Notes: generated by a model from the letters alone, not told the origin. A DNA stretch of 64,000 nucleotides from an uncultured bacterium (GCA_905216215.1 CAJMSZ010000001.1:62001-126000), one strand, 5' to 3'. Counted from the stretch's first letter, positions 28,101 through 39,357 are shown. Numbers and translations are program-made.

Positions 28101-29429
28101 GCGGCACGCATTCGTATTCGCTCCCTTCTTGCGGCCATCCGTGTCCGTGAACAGAAAAAAATGGAACGCACCATTCAGCCTGCTTCTATTAAAAAGGTTA
28201 TATTTACAGAAGAAATGCGGAAGGATTACACCATCCTCTGCCCACAGATGTCGCCAATTCATTTTTCACTTCTGGAACCTGTACTCCAAAAAGCAGGATA
28301 TAAACTGGAAGTATTAAAGAATGATAACAAAAATGCCATCAATATGGGATTAAAATATGTAAACAATGACGCATGCTATCCTTCTCTTCTTGTAGTCGGA
28401 CAGATTATGGAAGCTGTACTATCGGGAAAATATGATACCGATAAGCTTGCAGTCATTATTACTCAGACCGGTGGTGGCTGCCGTGCAAGTAACTACATCG
28501 GCTTCATCCGTCGTGGTCTGAAAAAAGCGGGATACGGTCACATCCCTGTTATTTCCCTGAACTTAAGCGGGCTGGAAAGTAATCCCGGCTTTAAGATTAC
28601 ACCGGGACTGATTATAAAAGGTGCTTACGGACTGATTTTTGGAGATATCTTCATGCGCTGTCTCTACCATGTACGTCCATACGAGAAAGTGCCCGGCTCA
28701 GCCAACGCACTACACAAGAAATGGGAAACAGAGGTCATCCGTTATCTTACCAAGCGTTACCAGAGCCGCAGCGAATTCAAACGTCTCTGTCGCGCGATTA
28801 TAAAGGATTTTGATGAACTCCCTTTGCTTAATATTCAGAAACCGCGTGTTGGAGTGGTAGGTGAGATTCTGGTAAAATTCCAGCCTGCCGCCAACAATCA
28901 CCTGGTCAACTTATTAGAGCAGGAAGGCGCAGAGGCTGTTGTGCCTGATCTCCTGGGCTTCTTCCTCTATTGCTTCTATAACACAAACTTTAAGGCAGAG
29001 CATCTAGGTGCAAAGAAATCTTCTGCAAGGACTGCAAACCTTGGTATCAAAACAATAGAATGGTTAAGGAAGCCTGCCGCAGATGCTCTTCGTGCAAGCA
29101 AACGATTTGATGCGCCGTCAAACATCGAAGACCTTGCAAAAATGGCTTCAGAAATTGTATCGCTGGGAAATCAGACCGGTGAAGGCTGGTTCCTGACAGG
29201 CGAAATGCTGGAATTGATTCACACCGGTGCTCCAAACATCGTCTGCACACAGCCATTTGGCTGCCTGCCAAACCATGTAGTTGGAAAAGGTGTGATTAAA
29301 GAACTGCGACGCAGACATCCTGATGCAAATATCGTAGCTATTGACTATGACCCAGGTGCAAGTGAAGTAAATCAGTTAAATCGTATTAAACTGATGCTTT
29401 CTACTGCACACAAAAAATTAGGAGACTAG
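25182..29429 (+). CDS. Fused 2-hydroxyacyl-CoA dehydratase activase-related protein (BadF domains + DUF2229 + HgdB-like)
   Basis: 1415 residues. Two ASKHA ATPase units of the BadF/HgdC type: [11 protein letters not shown] near residue 10 and [11 protein letters not shown] near 322, each with its own Gly-Gly and cysteine motifs ([26 protein letters not shown]) that in HgdC hold the [4Fe-4S] cluster. Then [10 protein letters not shown] near 609, a DUF2229 region, and a C-terminal part resembling HgdB dehydratase subunits. The start is at 25182 (GAGGTAATACAT). Family members are widespread in anaerobes; the substrate is unknown and no dehydratase gene pair is adjacent. Monocistronic, with promoter and terminator. 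Confidence 0.85.
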   Translation: MNRTELHTLGIDIGSTTVKIAILNDSNDVLFSDYERHFANIQETLSDLLGRALHKLGPIKVSPVITGSGGLSLSKHLGVPFVQEVVAVSTALQDYAPHTDVAIELGGEDAKIIYFENGNIEQRMNGICAGGTGSFIDQMASLLQTDATGLNKYARNYKAIYTIAARCGVFAKSDIQPLINDGATKEDLAASIFQAVVNQTISGLACGKPIRGHVAFLGGPLHFLPELREAFIRTLNLDDEHIIVPKYSHLFAAVGAAKNSKYETQTNLNELQNKLDAHIQLEVEVERMEPLFRTQAEYDEFEGRHKKHQVPVADLASYKGNVYLGIDAGSTTTKAALVDENGTLLYSFYHNNDGDPLGTTLTAIKEIYRILPEDVTIAHSCSTGYGEALIKAALLLDEGEVETVAHYYAAAYFEPSVDCILDIGGQDMKCIKIKNHTVDSVQLNEACSSGCGSFIETFAKSLNYSVEDFAHEALFATQPIDLGTRCTVFMNSKVKQAQKEGASVADISAGLAYSVIKNALFKVIKVSDASELGENIVVQGGTFYNNAVLRSFEKIAGCQAIRPDIAGIMGAFGAALIARERYGFKECKNTTMLSIDEINHLEYSTTMSKCHGCTNNCRLTINKFSGGRRFISGNRCERGLGKEKQNQDIPNLFEYKNNRYFGYEPLSEEQAVRGAVGIPRVLNMYENYPFWFTFFTKLGYRVVLSPASTHKIYELGIESIPSESECYPAKLAHGHVQWLINEGVPFIFYPCIPYERNEFPDADNHYNCPIVTSYAENIKNNTEDIVSGNVEFMNPFLALTSEETIVSGLIQSIGKEKRIPESEIRNAAHAAWEELASCRQDIRKKGEETLAYMEKTGHRGIVLAGRPYHYDPEVNHGIPEMITSYGIAVLTEDSISHLNPVERPLIVMDQWMYHSRLYAAANYVKTRDDLDLIQLNSFGCGLDAVTTDAVADILSGSGKIYTSLKIDEVNNLGAARIRIRSLLAAIRVREQKKMERTIQPASIKKVIFTEEMRKDYTILCPQMSPIHFSLLEPVLQKAGYKLEVLKNDNKNAINMGLKYVNNDACYPSLLVVGQIMEAVLSGKYDTDKLAVIITQTGGGCRASNYIGFIRRGLKKAGYGHIPVISLNLSGLESNPGFKITPGLIIKGAYGLIFGDIFMRCLYHVRPYEKVPGSANALHKKWETEVIRYLTKRYQSRSEFKRLCRAIIKDFDELPLLNIQKPRVGVVGEILVKFQPAANNHLVNLLEQEGAEAVVPDLLGFFLYCFYNTNFKAEHLGAKKSSARTANLGIKTIEWLRKPAADALRASKRFDAPSNIEDLAKMASEIVSLGNQTGEGWFLTGEMLELIHTGAPNIVCTQPFGCLPNHVVGKGVIKELRRRHPDANIVAIDYDPGASEVNQLNRIKLMLSTAHKKLGD

Positions 29430-29452
29430 ACAAAAGGGAAAATAAAGATACA

Positions 29453-29487
29453 AAAAAACGACAAGACAAAATGTCCTGTCGTTTTTT
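29453..29487. terminator. Bidirectional terminator, activase / aminotransferase
   Basis: 16-bp stem (29453-29468 and 29472-29487, one mismatch), A run and T run on the two sides, between convergent genes. Confidence 0.9.
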
Positions 29488-29501
29488 CTGTTTCAAATCA
29501 T

Positions 29502-30803
29502 TTATAAAAGGGTATCGGTTTGTTCGGAAAGAATCTTATCAATGCTGACCAGTTTTACACTCAGGACAAACACCTGCGTTGCAATAGCCAGTTCTTCCGG
29601 TGTTGGGAATGATGGTGCAATACGAATATTGCTGTCTTTCGGATCATTTCCATATGGGAAAGTAGCCCCTGCCGGTGTCATAATGAGTCCAGCATCTTTT
29701 GCCTTTGCAACAATTGCTTTCGCACAGCCTTCCATTGCATCAAAGGAAATGAAGTATCCTCCACGCGGTGCAAGCCAGCTTCCAATCTCCAGACCAGATA
29801 ACTCTTTATCGAGACATGTAAGAATTGCCTCAAATTTTGGTCTTAATATCTCAGCATGCAATTTCATATGAGTTACCATACCATGAATATCCTTAAAGAA
29901 GCGCACATGTCTGAGCTGATTTAGTTTATCATGTCCAATAGTCTGTACTGCCATCATCTGACGAATATCTGCCATGTTGGCATCGGAACCTGCAATCGCT
30001 GCAATTCCAGAACCCGGAAAACTAATCTTGGAAGTAGAACCGAACTTATAAACCATATCCGGATGTCCTTCTTTTTTACATTCCATCAGTATTTCTATCA
30101 GATAATCCTGCTTGTCCTCATACAAATGGTGAATTCCATAAGCATTGTCCCAGAAAATTCGGAAGTCTTCTGCCGCCGGATTCAGCGTTGCAAAACGATG
30201 AACGGTTTCATCTGAATAGGTAATCCCCTGAGGGTTTGAATACTTAGGTACACACCAAATACCTTTAACAGCCGGGTCATTTTCCACATACTGCTGCACA
30301 ATATCCATATCCGGTCCGTTCTCTGTCATTGGAACATTAATCATCTCGATTCCAAAATGTTCTGTAATGGCAAAATGACGATCATAGCCCGGAACCGGAC
30401 AGAGGAACTTTACCTTGTCAAGCTTGCACCATGGAGTGCTTCCCATGATTCCATGTGTCATGGCACGGGCTACTGTATCATACATCACATTCAGGCTGGA
30501 GTTTCCGAAAATGATAATGTTATCTTTCGGAACTTCCATCATATCAGCAAACAACTGCTTTGCTTCTTTAATACCATCAATCACACCGTAGTTTCTGCAG
30601 TCCACACCTTCTACACAGACTAAATCGGTATCGCTGGTCAATACATCCATCATTCCCATTGACAAATCAAGCTGTGCTTTCGATGGCTTTCCACGGGACA
30701 TATCCAAGTGAAGTCCCTGTGCTCTTACCTTATCAAATTCTTTTTCTAATTTCTTCTTTATTTCTAATAACTCTTCTCTGCTTAAGTCTTTATATGCTGT
30801 CAT
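29502..30803 (-). CDS. Aminotransferase, class I-like (AspAT type Ic / MocR-like fold)
   Basis: 433 residues. PLP aminotransferase of the long aspartate aminotransferase-like group: early LDMSRGKPSKAQLDLS, NSSLNVMYDTV, IWCVPKYSNPQG, DNAYGIHHLY, and PLP lysine in FGSTSKISFPGSG. Substrate is probably aspartate or alanine with 2-oxoglutarate, by family. The start is at 30803 (CGAGGTATGGAAAG ahead). Single gene with its own promoter at 30843-30870. Confidence 0.85.
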   Translation of the reverse strand: MTAYKDLSREELLEIKKKLEKEFDKVRAQGLHLDMSRGKPSKAQLDLSMGMMDVLTSDTDLVCVEGVDCRNYGVIDGIKEAKQLFADMMEVPKDNIIIFGNSSLNVMYDTVARAMTHGIMGSTPWCKLDKVKFLCPVPGYDRHFAITEHFGIEMINVPMTENGPDMDIVQQYVENDPAVKGIWCVPKYSNPQGITYSDETVHRFATLNPAAEDFRIFWDNAYGIHHLYEDKQDYLIEILMECKKEGHPDMVYKFGSTSKISFPGSGIAAIAGSDANMADIRQMMAVQTIGHDKLNQLRHVRFFKDIHGMVTHMKLHAEILRPKFEAILTCLDKELSGLEIGSWLAPRGGYFISFDAMEGCAKAIVAKAKDAGLIMTPAGATFPYGNDPKDSNIRIAPSFPTPEELAIATQVFVLSVKLVSIDKILSEQTDTLL

Positions 30804-31071
30804 CTTTCCATACCTCGTCCTTCTGAGACTCTCATGGTATTTAGTATAACACAAAATGACTTTTCGTCAATTGCTTCTTGCAATTTTCTTTTGTTATATT
30901 TTGTTTTTTGTTGATTTTACCACCGTTTTATGAATTATCAATTTGATTTTTATTCATTTTATGCAATCTCATATATAGATAAATTGCATTTTTCTGTAAA
31001 TGCAATACTTATTTCTTACAGACCCGGAACCAAAAATCAATCAGAATCTCCATCTCATACTTTGTAATCTA
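30804..31071. other. AT-rich intergenic region upstream of the aminotransferase
   Basis: Minus-strand promoter TTGACG (30865-30870), 16 bp, TATACT (30843-30848). Further upstream, a 9-bp hairpin ATTGCATTT / AAATGCAAT spans 30983-31006, and TGCAAT words recur at 30962 and 30893. No coding sequence is apparent. Confidence 0.5.
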
Positions 31072-31118
31072 AAAAGACAGATGACATCTATTCTTGCGCC
31101 AGATGTCGTCTGTCTTTT
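31072..31118. terminator. Terminator after gpmI
   Basis: 18-bp stem (31072-31089 and 31101-31118, one G-U or A-C depending on strand), loop 11, ending in TTTT on both strands; closes the glycolytic operon. Confidence 0.9.
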
Positions 31119-31153
31119 CTATTCCCCGATATTCCTTTTTATAGTCTCTTTTC

Positions 31154-32692
31154 CTATACTCTTATTAAAAGAGATTCCCCTGTCATTTCCTTTGGCTTCG
31201 GAAGTCCCATCAATTCCAGCAATGTGGGGGCGATATCAGCCAGACATCCCCCATCCCGAAGCTTATAACCGTCCCGGTTAATCAGGATAAACGGAACCGG
31301 GTTCGTAGTATGTGCTGTAAAAGGTGCGCCCGTTACTTCATCTATCAGTTGCTCAGCATTACCATGATCTGCACACAGGAACATCTGCCCGTCTACTTCT
31401 TTCAGCGCTTCTACAGCCCTTCCCACACAGGCGTCCACCGTTTCTACCGCTTTAATGGCTGCTGCCTCCACACCAGTATGTCCTACCATGTCCGGATTAG
31501 CAAAATTGATAATAATCACATCGTATTTCAGTGACCGGATAGCCTCTACCAGCTTGTCGCACACCTCAGGTGCACTCATTTCCGGCTGTAAATCATAAGT
31601 TGCCACCTTCGGTGAGTGAACCAGAATTCGCTCTTCTCCTTCATTTGGCGCCTCCACACCTCCATTAAAGAAAAAGGTAACATGCGCATACTTTTCTGTT
31701 TCCGCAATACGCGCCTGCCTCATACCACACTTTGCCAGATATTCTCCTAATGTATTGTCCAGTTTTGTCTTCGGAAAAGCAACACTTTTATTCGGAATTG
31801 TAACATCATACTCTGTAAAGCACACATAGGTTGTATGAATCCGTTTTTCTCTTGGAAATCCGTCAAATTCATCTGCACAGAATGCCCTGGTAATCTCTCT
31901 GGCCCGGTCAGGCCGGAAATTAAAGAAAATAACGGAATCCTGTTCCTGTACTTTTCCAACCGGGTGTCCATCTTTCGCAATAACAGTTGGAACCACAAAT
32001 TCATCTGTCACTTTCTGCTGGTAAGATGCTTCAATGGCTTCTAGTGGATTTTCGGCATGATTGCCAATTCCATTTACTATGGCATCATAAGCCTTTTCAA
32101 CACGCTCCCACCGATTATCTCTGTCCATGACATAATATCTTCCAATTACAGTAGCAATCTGTCCAACACCAATTTCATCCATCTTATCTTTCAGTTCTTT
32201 GACATATTCTTTTCCCGACATAGGTGGTGTATCTCGTCCATCCAAAAAACAGTGTACATACACCTTGGAAATTTCCTGTCGCTTTGCCAATTCCAACAGT
32301 CCATACAAATGAGATTTATGGCTATGCACACCCCCATCTGATACAAGACCAAATAAATGCAGTGCAGAATCATGTGCTTTTACATTTTCACATGCCTTAA
32401 CAAGTTCCGAATTTTCAAAAAAGTCTCCATCTTTAATAGCCTTTGTAATCTTTGTCAAATCCTGATATACAATTCTTCCTGCCCCCATGTTCAGATGTCC
32501 TACCTCTGAATTGCCCATCTGCCCATCTGGGAGTCCCACAAAATGTCCACTGGCATTTCCTTTCACAAATGGATATTCCTTCATAAGTGCATCCATTACA
32601 GGTGTGTCTGCCTCTGCCACTGCATTTCCAATTGTATTATCGTTCAAACCATAACCGTCCAGTATCATCAAAACTGTGGGTTTCTTACTCAT
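31154..32692 (-). CDS. gpmI: 2,3-bisphosphoglycerate-independent phosphoglycerate mutase
   Basis: 512 residues. Interconverts 3- and 2-phosphoglycerate using two Mn ions. Catalytic serine in [14 protein letters not shown] (S62); [11 protein letters not shown] and [11 protein letters not shown] metal ligand blocks. Last gene of gap-pgk-tpiA-gpmI. Confidence 0.98.
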   Translation of the reverse strand: MSKKPTVLMILDGYGLNDNTIGNAVAEADTPVMDALMKEYPFVKGNASGHFVGLPDGQMGNSEVGHLNMGAGRIVYQDLTKITKAIKDGDFFENSELVKACENVKAHDSALHLFGLVSDGGVHSHKSHLYGLLELAKRQEISKVYVHCFLDGRDTPPMSGKEYVKELKDKMDEIGVGQIATVIGRYYVMDRDNRWERVEKAYDAIVNGIGNHAENPLEAIEASYQQKVTDEFVVPTVIAKDGHPVGKVQEQDSVIFFNFRPDRAREITRAFCADEFDGFPREKRIHTTYVCFTEYDVTIPNKSVAFPKTKLDNTLGEYLAKCGMRQARIAETEKYAHVTFFFNGGVEAPNEGEERILVHSPKVATYDLQPEMSAPEVCDKLVEAIRSLKYDVIIINFANPDMVGHTGVEAAAIKAVETVDACVGRAVEALKEVDGQMFLCADHGNAEQLIDEVTGAPFTAHTTNPVPFILINRDGYKLRDGGCLADIAPTLLELMGLPKPKEMTGESLLIRV

Positions 32693-32754
32693 TCTTTCTG
32701 CTCCTTACGACTCTTCCTTGTTGCATTCAGCCAACAATAATTTTATTCTGCCGG

Positions 32755-33510
32755 CTAACCAATCTGATAATTTACGATTTTTCCAAAATCTGGTTTGAGA
32801 GAGGCACCGCCTACCAGACCGCCATCAATATCCGGCTGTGCAAAAAGTTCCGGTGCGGTCACTGCATTCACAGATCCACCATACTGAATCCGGATTTTCT
32901 CTGCTGTATCTGTGTCATACATCTCACAAATGCACTGACGGATTCCTTTGCAGACTTCCTGTGCCTGCTCTGTTGTTGCTGTCTTTCCCGTACCAATCGC
33001 CCAGATTGGTTCATAAGCAATTACAGCCTTTTGCGCCTGTTCTGCTGTAATTCCCATAAAGCCAACCTTCACCTGCTGGCGGATGAAATCCATGGTGATT
33101 CCTTCTTCTCTCTGTATTAGTGTCTCTCCACAACACATAATCGGAATCAAACCATATTCAAATGCCTTATGCATTTTCTTATTGACTGTTTCGTTGGTTT
33201 CTGCAAAATACTCTCTGCGTTCGGAATGTCCCAAAATTACATATTTAGCACCCGCATCTACTAACATATCCGGTGCAATCTCTCCTGTATATGCGCCTTT
33301 GTCTTCAAAAAACATATTTTCTGCACCAATCTGGATATTGCTATCCTTAGCTTCTTCTACAGCTGGTATAATATCAATAGCCGGAACACAAAGGACTACA
33401 TCAACTTCCGGATTATTGACAAGAGGCTTCAAGGTATGTATCAGCTCCACTGTCTCCGTCGGTGTCATATTCATTTTCCAGTTTCCCGCAATCAGTTTCT
33501 TTCTTCCCAT
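32755..33510 (-). CDS. tpiA: Triosephosphate isomerase
   Basis: 251 residues. Interconverts dihydroxyacetone phosphate and glyceraldehyde 3-phosphate. GNWKMN at the N-terminus, catalytic histidine in LGHSERR and glutamate in [11 protein letters not shown]. 20 bp after pgk. Confidence 0.98.
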   Translation of the reverse strand: MGRKKLIAGNWKMNMTPTETVELIHTLKPLVNNPEVDVVLCVPAIDIIPAVEEAKDSNIQIGAENMFFEDKGAYTGEIAPDMLVDAGAKYVILGHSERREYFAETNETVNKKMHKAFEYGLIPIMCCGETLIQREEGITMDFIRQQVKVGFMGITAEQAQKAVIAYEPIWAIGTGKTATTEQAQEVCKGIRQCICEMYDTDTAEKIRIQYGGSVNAVTAPELFAQPDIDGGLVGGASLKPDFGKIVNYQIG

Positions 33511-33530
33511 AACATATTTCCCCCGGCATT

Positions 33531-34724
33531 CTACTTATCATTTGCAGCTGCAACACCCGGAAGTTCCTTTCCTTCTAAGAATTCCAGTGACGCTCCACCA
33601 CCGGTAGAAATATGTGTCATTTTATCTCCATAGCCAAGCTGATTAACAGCTGCCGCACTGTCTCCACCACCGATGATGGTCACAGCATCTGTGTCAGCAA
33701 GTGCTTTCGCCACCTTTTCTGTTCCGTCTGCAAAATTCGGCATTTCAAAAGCTCCCATAGGTCCATTCCATACTACTGTTTTGGCTTCCTTAACTGCTTC
33801 TGCATACAATTCGGCTGTCTTCGGTCCGATATCCAGTCCCATCCAGCCATCCGGAATTGCATTTGCTTCTACCACTTTTCTATTTGCATCGTTAGAAAAT
33901 GCATCCGCAATTACTGTATCCACAGGAAGCAACAGCTTCACACCTTTTTCTTCTGCTTTCTTAATCATATTCAGTGCATATTCACAATACTCTTCCTCAA
34001 GCAGGGAATTTCCCACTGAACCGCCCTGTGCCTTGCTGAAAGTATAAGACATTCCACCGCCAATAATCAGAGTGTCTACTTTATCTAATAAGTTTTCAAT
34101 TACAGAAATTTTGCTTGATACCTTAGCACCCCCAAGAATAGCAATAAAAGGTCTTTCCGGGTTATTTACTGCATTTCCCAAAAAATCGATTTCCTTCTGC
34201 ATTAAATATCCTACCACTGCTGTATCAACATATTTGGTCACTCCCACATTAGAACAATGTGCGCGGTGTGCTGTACCAAAAGCATCGTCAACAAACACAT
34301 CACAAAGAGAAGCCAGCTCTCTGGAAAACGTTTCCCCGTTCTTTGTTTCTTCGGCACGGTAACGGGTATTTTCCAACAGGATTACATCTCCGTCTTTCAT
34401 AGCGTCCACTGCTGCTTTTGCATTTGGTCCAACCACTTCTGGATCTGCAGCGAACTTTACTTCCTGACCAAGGAGTTCGCTCAAACGTACTGCAACTGGT
34501 GCCAGAGACAGTTCCGCTTTAGGTTCTCCCTTTGGTTTCCCCAGATGCGAACACAGAATTACCTTCCCACCATCTGCAATTAATTTCTTGATTGTAGGAA
34601 GCGCTGCCACAAGACGATTCTCATCTGTAATCTTTCCATCCTGCAACGGAACATTAAAATCACAACGGACCAGAACTTTTAATCCCTTCACGTTAATGTC
34701 ATCCACTGATTTTTTGTTAAGCAT
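33531..34724 (-). CDS. pgk: Phosphoglycerate kinase
   Basis: 397 residues. Transfers phosphate from 1,3-bisphosphoglycerate to [40 protein letters not shown] and the C-terminal [25 protein letters not shown] hairpin lies between gap and pgk that may lower pgk-tpiA-gpmI relative to gap. Confidence 0.98.
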   Translation of the reverse strand: MLNKKSVDDINVKGLKVLVRCDFNVPLQDGKITDENRLVAALPTIKKLIADGGKVILCSHLGKPKGEPKAELSLAPVAVRLSELLGQEVKFAADPEVVGPNAKAAVDAMKDGDVILLENTRYRAEETKNGETFSRELASLCDVFVDDAFGTAHRAHCSNVGVTKYVDTAVVGYLMQKEIDFLGNAVNNPERPFIAILGGAKVSSKISVIENLLDKVDTLIIGGGMSYTFSKAQGGSVGNSLLEEEYCEYALNMIKKAEEKGVKLLLPVDTVIADAFSNDANRKVVEANAIPDGWMGLDIGPKTAELYAEAVKEAKTVVWNGPMGAFEMPNFADGTEKVAKALADTDAVTIIGGGDSAAAVNQLGYGDKMTHISTGGGASLEFLEGKELPGVAAANDK

Positions 34725-34800
34725 ATTATAACCCTCTCTATATGTTTATTTTTATGTTACTGTTCCTCTCCAGCAACATGTGATTGCTAAATACATGAAA

Positions 34801-34828
34801 AGAGCCGGTCCTAATAAGCAGACCGGAC
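34801..34828 (-). terminator. Weak terminator/attenuator between gap and pgk
   Basis: Minus-strand hairpin CCGGTC / GACCGG (34821-34826 and 34805-34810) with TCTTTTC following. The short stem and interrupted U run suggest partial termination. Confidence 0.5.
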
Positions 34829-34849
34829 CCCTATCAATTTTTCTATTTC

Positions 34850-35863
34850 TTATAATAATGTGCCAAAATATTCAATCGTTCTAACCATCTGACTTGTGTA
34901 TGAATTTTCATTATCATACCATGCAACTACCTGAACCTGTGTTGTTCCATTGTCAAGCGGAATTACCATTGTCTGAGTAGCATCGAATAAAGAACCATAT
35001 GTCATACCTACAATATCGCTAGATACAATCGGGTCTGTGTTATATCCAAACGATTCATTGGATGCCGCTTTCATAGCTGCATTAATTTCATCTACTGTAA
35101 CATTGCCTTCTACCACTGCTGTCAAAATAGTAGAAGAACCTGTCGGAGTCGGTACACGCTGAGCAGAACCAATTAATTTTCCTTTCAGTTCCGGCACCAC
35201 AAGACCAATTGCCTTCGCTGCACCTGTGCTGTTTGGAACAATATTCACAGCTGCTGCACGTGATCTTCTTAAATCTCCTTTGCGCTGTGGACCATCAAGT
35301 GTCATCTGATCCCCAGTATATGCATGAATGGTACACATAATTCCCGATTTAATTGGTGCAAAATCATTCAATGCCTTTGCCATCGGTGCAAGACAGTTTG
35401 TTGTGCAGGAAGCTGCCGAAATAATATGGTCATCCTTTGTAATAATGTCATGATTTACATTATATACAACAGTCGGGAGATCATTTCCTGCCGGTGCAGA
35501 AATAATAACATTCTTAGCACCTGCTTTTAAATGTGCCTCCGATTTTTCTTTTGATGTGTAGAATCCTGTACATTCCAGAACAACATCTACTCCAAGTTCT
35601 CCCCACGGAAGATCCTCTGCATGCTGTTCTTTATAAATCTTAATCTCCGTTCCATCTACAGTAATAGAATCTTCTCCTGCTGTAACTTTATCGCACAATG
35701 CATATCTGCCTTGTGTAGAATCGTATTTTAACAAGTGAGCCAACATTTTGGGAGATGTCAAATCGTTGATTGCCACGATCTCATATCCTTCTGCTCCAAA
35801 CATTTGTCTGAATGCAAGTCGTCCAATACGTCCAAATCCATTAATCGCTACTTTTACTGCCAT
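34850..35863 (-). CDS. gap: Glyceraldehyde-3-phosphate dehydrogenase
   Basis: 337 residues, NAD type (AINDLTS in the cofactor loop). Catalytic cysteine in [12 protein letters not shown] (C153). First gene of the glycolytic run; AGGAGGAAAGAATC precedes the ATG. Confidence 0.98.
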   Translation of the reverse strand: MAVKVAINGFGRIGRLAFRQMFGAEGYEIVAINDLTSPKMLAHLLKYDSTQGRYALCDKVTAGEDSITVDGTEIKIYKEQHAEDLPWGELGVDVVLECTGFYTSKEKSEAHLKAGAKNVIISAPAGNDLPTVVYNVNHDIITKDDHIISAASCTTNCLAPMAKALNDFAPIKSGIMCTIHAYTGDQMTLDGPQRKGDLRRSRAAAVNIVPNSTGAAKAIGLVVPELKGKLIGSAQRVPTPTGSSTILTAVVEGNVTVDEINAAMKAASNESFGYNTDPIVSSDIVGMTYGSLFDATQTMVIPLDNGTTQVQVVAWYDNENSYTSQMVRTIEYFGTLL

Positions 35864-36180
35864 GATTCTTTCCTCCTAAAGTGCCAATATGCTATATAAT
35901 AACGGCAACTTTTCGTCTTATCATATATTCATTAACTACAGTTATTGTACTAAACGCCCCCTCAAATTTCAAGTGTATTTTCCCTTTTTACGCCTCTTTA
36001 CACATATTCATCAAATTTTCTCAAAAATCAGGTTTTAAAAGCTAAATTTCGTGAAATATTTAACATCTTTTTTCTAAATTTAACTTGCAACCTTTCTATT
36101 AGATAAAAACACGACAGCCCAGCTAAGTTCTGTCGTGTTAATATCAGCTTCTATAACTACATTTGATTTTTATATTTTTC
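35864..36180. other. Intergenic region: gap leader and mnmA terminator
   Basis: 317 bp, AT-rich. Holds the mnmA terminator at 36108-36139 and the gap promoter, whose boxes I cannot place with confidence (a TATTATATAG-like -10 near 35895 is the best candidate on the minus strand). No gene seen. Confidence 0.4.
36101..36139 (-). terminator. Terminator after mnmA
   Basis: Perfect 10-bp hairpin AACACGACAG / CTGTCGTGTT (36108-36117 and 36130-36139), loop 12, followed by TTTTTAT on the minus strand. Confidence 0.9.
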
Positions 36181-37257
36181 CTAGATGATCGTCCCCCCGC
36201 CGAGGACATATTCTCCATCATACATTACGAGTGCCTGACCTGGTGTCGCCGCTCTCTGTGGTTCATCGAACACACACAGAATCTCATCTTCTCCTGTACG
36301 TTTTACCGTACACCAAGCACCTTTATGATTGTATCTGATTTTTGCAAATACCCGCATATCATCTTCTATATCTTCTATAGACATAAAATTCAGCTTTTCT
36401 GCACGAACTTCGCATGTCATAGAATCTTCATTGGTTCCAATGACCACTTCATTGGTTTCGGGACGGATTTCCAACACAAAAGCAGGATGTCCAAGAGACA
36501 ATCCCAATCCTTTTCGCTGTCCTACCGTATAATGAGTAATTCCTTTATGTCTCCCCAGCACTTTTCCATCCAGGGAAACAAAATTTCCTTCTGGCACTTT
36601 CTTATTACATTCCTTATCAATGAAGGTCGCGTAATCACCATCCGGAATAAAGCAAATATCCTGACTGTCAGGCTTATGTGCTATCGGAAGCCCGATATTC
36701 TCAGCAATCTGTCTTATTTGCTCCTTCGTGTATGCTCCAACCGGCATCAAAGTATGCTGTAGCTGGTCCTGAGTCAGGTTGTAGAGTGCATAAGTCTGGT
36801 CTTTCGTCTTAGTGACTGAATGCTTAATCGCATATCTTCCATTTGTAAGCCGGTCTATCTGCGCATAATGACCCGTTGCAATATAATCCGCACCAATATC
36901 CATGCTTCGTTTAAGAAGCGCTTCCCATTTCACATATCTGTTACAGGCAATACACGGATTCGGTGTTCTACCTCTGAGATATTCCGCTACAAAATAATCG
37001 ATTACCTGTTTCTGAAACTCCTCTCTGAAGTTCATTACATAATAGGGAATACCAAGCATAGATGCAACTCTTCTCGCATCATCTACTGCCGATAGACCAC
37101 AGCAGCCGCCATTTTCTTCCTGCACAATATTCTCTGTCTCCTGCCAGATTTGCATGGTGACACCAATGACATCATATCCTTGCTCCTTCAGTAGATATGC
37201 CGCGATAGAGGAATCCACTCCACCGGACATGCCCACTACAACTTTCTTCTTTTCCAT
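36181..37257 (-). CDS. mnmA: tRNA-specific 2-thiouridylase MnmA
   Basis: 358 residues. Adds sulfur to U34 of tRNA Lys, Glu and Gln. P-loop GMSGGVDSS; catalytic cysteines in NPCIACNRYVKW and SQDICFIP; C-terminal barrel. Follows iscU with no spacing (stop and start abut), so sulfur taken by IscS can pass within one operon. Confidence 0.97.
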   Translation of the reverse strand: MEKKKVVVGMSGGVDSSIAAYLLKEQGYDVIGVTMQIWQETENIVQEENGGCCGLSAVDDARRVASMLGIPYYVMNFREEFQKQVIDYFVAEYLRGRTPNPCIACNRYVKWEALLKRSMDIGADYIATGHYAQIDRLTNGRYAIKHSVTKTKDQTYALYNLTQDQLQHTLMPVGAYTKEQIRQIAENIGLPIAHKPDSQDICFIPDGDYATFIDKECNKKVPEGNFVSLDGKVLGRHKGITHYTVGQRKGLGLSLGHPAFVLEIRPETNEVVIGTNEDSMTCEVRAEKLNFMSIEDIEDDMRVFAKIRYNHKGAWCTVKRTGEDEILCVFDEPQRAATPGQALVMYDGEYVLGGGTII

Positions 37258-37701
37258 TTAATATTCTTCTTCCTCTTCCTCTTCGCCTTCATGGATATCA
37301 GACTTTGGTTTTGAAAGACCTTCAATCTTAATACCATGTTTCTCTGCATAATCCCAGAGAGCTGCATGAATTGCTTCTTCAGCAAGAAGTGAACAGTGTA
37401 CCTTTACCGGTGGAAGTCCGTCTAAAGCTTCCATAACTGCCTTATTGGTTACCTGCATTGCCTCTGAAATATGTTTTCCTTTTACCAATTCTGTAGCCAT
37501 ACTGCTAGTTGCTACCGCTGCACCACATCCAAATGTCTTGAATTTAACATCCTGAATGATACCATCATCATCAATATCAAGATAAATTCTCATAATATCG
37601 CCACATTTTGCATTTCCTACTGTTCCTACTCCGCTGGCGTCTTCAATTTCTCCCATATTTCTTGGATGCTGAAAATGATCCATTACTTTTTCTGAATACA
37701 T
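37258..37701 (-). CDS. iscU: Iron-sulfur scaffold IscU/NifU N-terminal type
   Basis: 147 residues. Assembles Fe-S clusters with sulfur from IscS. The three scaffold cysteines are at about 33 (NAKCGD), 59 (FGCGAA) and 103 (VHCSLLAEEA). The C-terminus is an acidic run after residue 138 (EGEEEEEEEY), unusual among IscU proteins. Between iscS and mnmA. Confidence 0.95.
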   Translation of the reverse strand: MYSEKVMDHFQHPRNMGEIEDASGVGTVGNAKCGDIMRIYLDIDDDGIIQDVKFKTFGCGAAVATSSMATELVKGKHISEAMQVTNKAVMEALDGLPPVKVHCSLLAEEAIHAALWDYAEKHGIKIEGLSKPKSDIHEGEEEEEEEY

Positions 37702-37729
37702 GTTGTAATTCTCCTTCGCTTATTATAAT

Positions 37730-38926
37730 CTATTTTTCTTCACTTTTCTTCTGTTTTTTCACAAAGTCTTCGTAAAGTGGCGACATCTTACGCAGATTTG
37801 CCACAATTTCTTTTAATTTATCTACTACAAAATCAATATCTTCTTTCGTTGTCTCTTCGCTAAGTGTCATTCTCAATGAACCATGTGCTTTTTCGTGCGG
37901 CAGTCCAATTGCAAGAAGTACATGAGACGGATCCAGAGAACCGGATGTACATGCAGATCCACTAGATGCACAGACACCTGCCATGTCAAGCATGATAAGC
38001 ATAGATTCGCCTTCTACGAATTCAAAGCTTACATTTACATTGTTTGGAAGACGTTTTGTTGTATGTCCGTTTAATCTGCTGTAAGGAATTTCATCCAAAA
38101 TACGTTTTATCATATAATCTCTTAACTCAGTTTCATATTTAATCCTCTCATCCATGGTTGCCACTGCGCGTTTTACAGCTGCTCCATATCCAACAATACC
38201 CGGAACATTTTCAGTACCTGCACGACGTTTTCTCTCCTGTGCACCGCCATGAACAAAGGAACGAATTTTCACGCCCTGTCTGATGTACAGAAAGCCAATT
38301 CCCTTTGGTCCGTTTAACTTATGACCACTGGAGCTAAGCATATCAATGTTACATTCATTTACATTAATCGGAACATGTCCAAATGCCTGAACCGCATCTG
38401 TATGGAACAGAACACCATGTTTCTTTGCGATTTCACCAATTTCCTTGATTGGTTCAATTGTTCCTATCTCATTGTTTGCAAACATAACCGAAATCAAAAT
38501 AGTATCAGGTCGAATGGCATTTTCCAGTTCTTCCAGAGAAATCAAACCATCTTTATCGACATTTAAATAGGTGAATTCATAACCTCTTTTTTCCAGGTAT
38601 TCTGCTGTATGAAGGATTGCGTGATGTTCAATCTTTGTTGTAATGATGTGTTTGCCCTTGCTTTCATATGCCTCTGCAGTAGCTTTTAACGCCCAGTTAT
38701 CAGATTCTGTACCACCTGCCGTGAAATAGATTTCATTTCCTTTTGCGCCAAGTGCATTTGCAATAATCTCTCTCTGTTCTGTTACAACCTGCTTATTCTT
38801 TGACGCAATGCTGTAAATAGCAGACGGATTTCCATATTGTTCTGTAAAATACGGAAGCATTGCTTCTAATACCTCCGGTGCTGTTCTGGTTGTAGCTGCA
38901 TTATCTAAATAAATTATTTTGCTCAT
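37730..38926 (-). CDS. iscS: Cysteine desulfurase
   Basis: 398 residues. PLP enzyme releasing sulfur from cysteine for clusters and tRNA thiolation. PLP lysine in SSSGHKLNGPKG; mobile-loop cysteine in SSGSACTSGSLDPSHVL. The start overlaps the end of iscR by 4 bp. Confidence 0.95.
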   Translation of the reverse strand: MSKIIYLDNAATTRTAPEVLEAMLPYFTEQYGNPSAIYSIASKNKQVVTEQREIIANALGAKGNEIYFTAGGTESDNWALKATAEAYESKGKHIITTKIEHHAILHTAEYLEKRGYEFTYLNVDKDGLISLEELENAIRPDTILISVMFANNEIGTIEPIKEIGEIAKKHGVLFHTDAVQAFGHVPINVNECNIDMLSSSGHKLNGPKGIGFLYIRQGVKIRSFVHGGAQERKRRAGTENVPGIVGYGAAVKRAVATMDERIKYETELRDYMIKRILDEIPYSRLNGHTTKRLPNNVNVSFEFVEGESMLIMLDMAGVCASSGSACTSGSLDPSHVLLAIGLPHEKAHGSLRMTLSEETTKEDIDFVVDKLKEIVANLRKMSPLYEDFVKKQKKSEEK

Positions 38927-39357
38927 CTTTTTGTTCCTCCTTCTATTTTACTTCGCTTTACCAGTTCATCTATTGTTATCTCATCAATGGTATGAATAAT
39001 ACTTTCATTTATCTTTTTCCATACATATTTTGTTACGCACTGGTCTTTCATATCACATTCTTCATCAGCATGAAATGCAGCACAGGATACAAGTTCCATA
39101 TCGCCTTCCAATGCACGCAACACATCACCAACGGAAACCGTACTCACGTCTCTTGCCGGAACATATCCTCCCCCGGCTCCACGAATGCTCTTTACCAATC
39201 CGGCTTTTTTTAATTTTGCCATCAATTGTTCGAGATATCGTTCTGATAAATGCTGACGTTGGGCAATACTACATATAGAAACCGGTTCCTCCGTTCCATA
39301 TCTTGCCAAATCGATATAGGCCCGCAGCCCGTATCTTCCTTTCGTCGATATCTTCAA
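38923..39357 (-). CDS. iscR: Rrf2 family regulator, IscR-like
   Basis: 144 residues. N-terminal winged helix (YGLRAYIDLA, LSERYLEQLMAKLKKAGLV), and cysteines at 92, 101 and 107, close to the 92/98/104 of E. coli IscR, so a [2Fe-2S] sensor is likely. First gene of iscR-iscS-iscU-mnmA, hence autoregulation. CymR-like function is the alternative, but the cysteines argue against it. Confidence 0.88.
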   Translation of the reverse strand: MKISTKGRYGLRAYIDLARYGTEEPVSICSIAQRQHLSERYLEQLMAKLKKAGLVKSIRGAGGGYVPARDVSTVSVGDVLRALEGDMELVSCAAFHADEECDMKDQCVTKYVWKKINESIIHTIDEITIDELVKRSKIEGGTKR

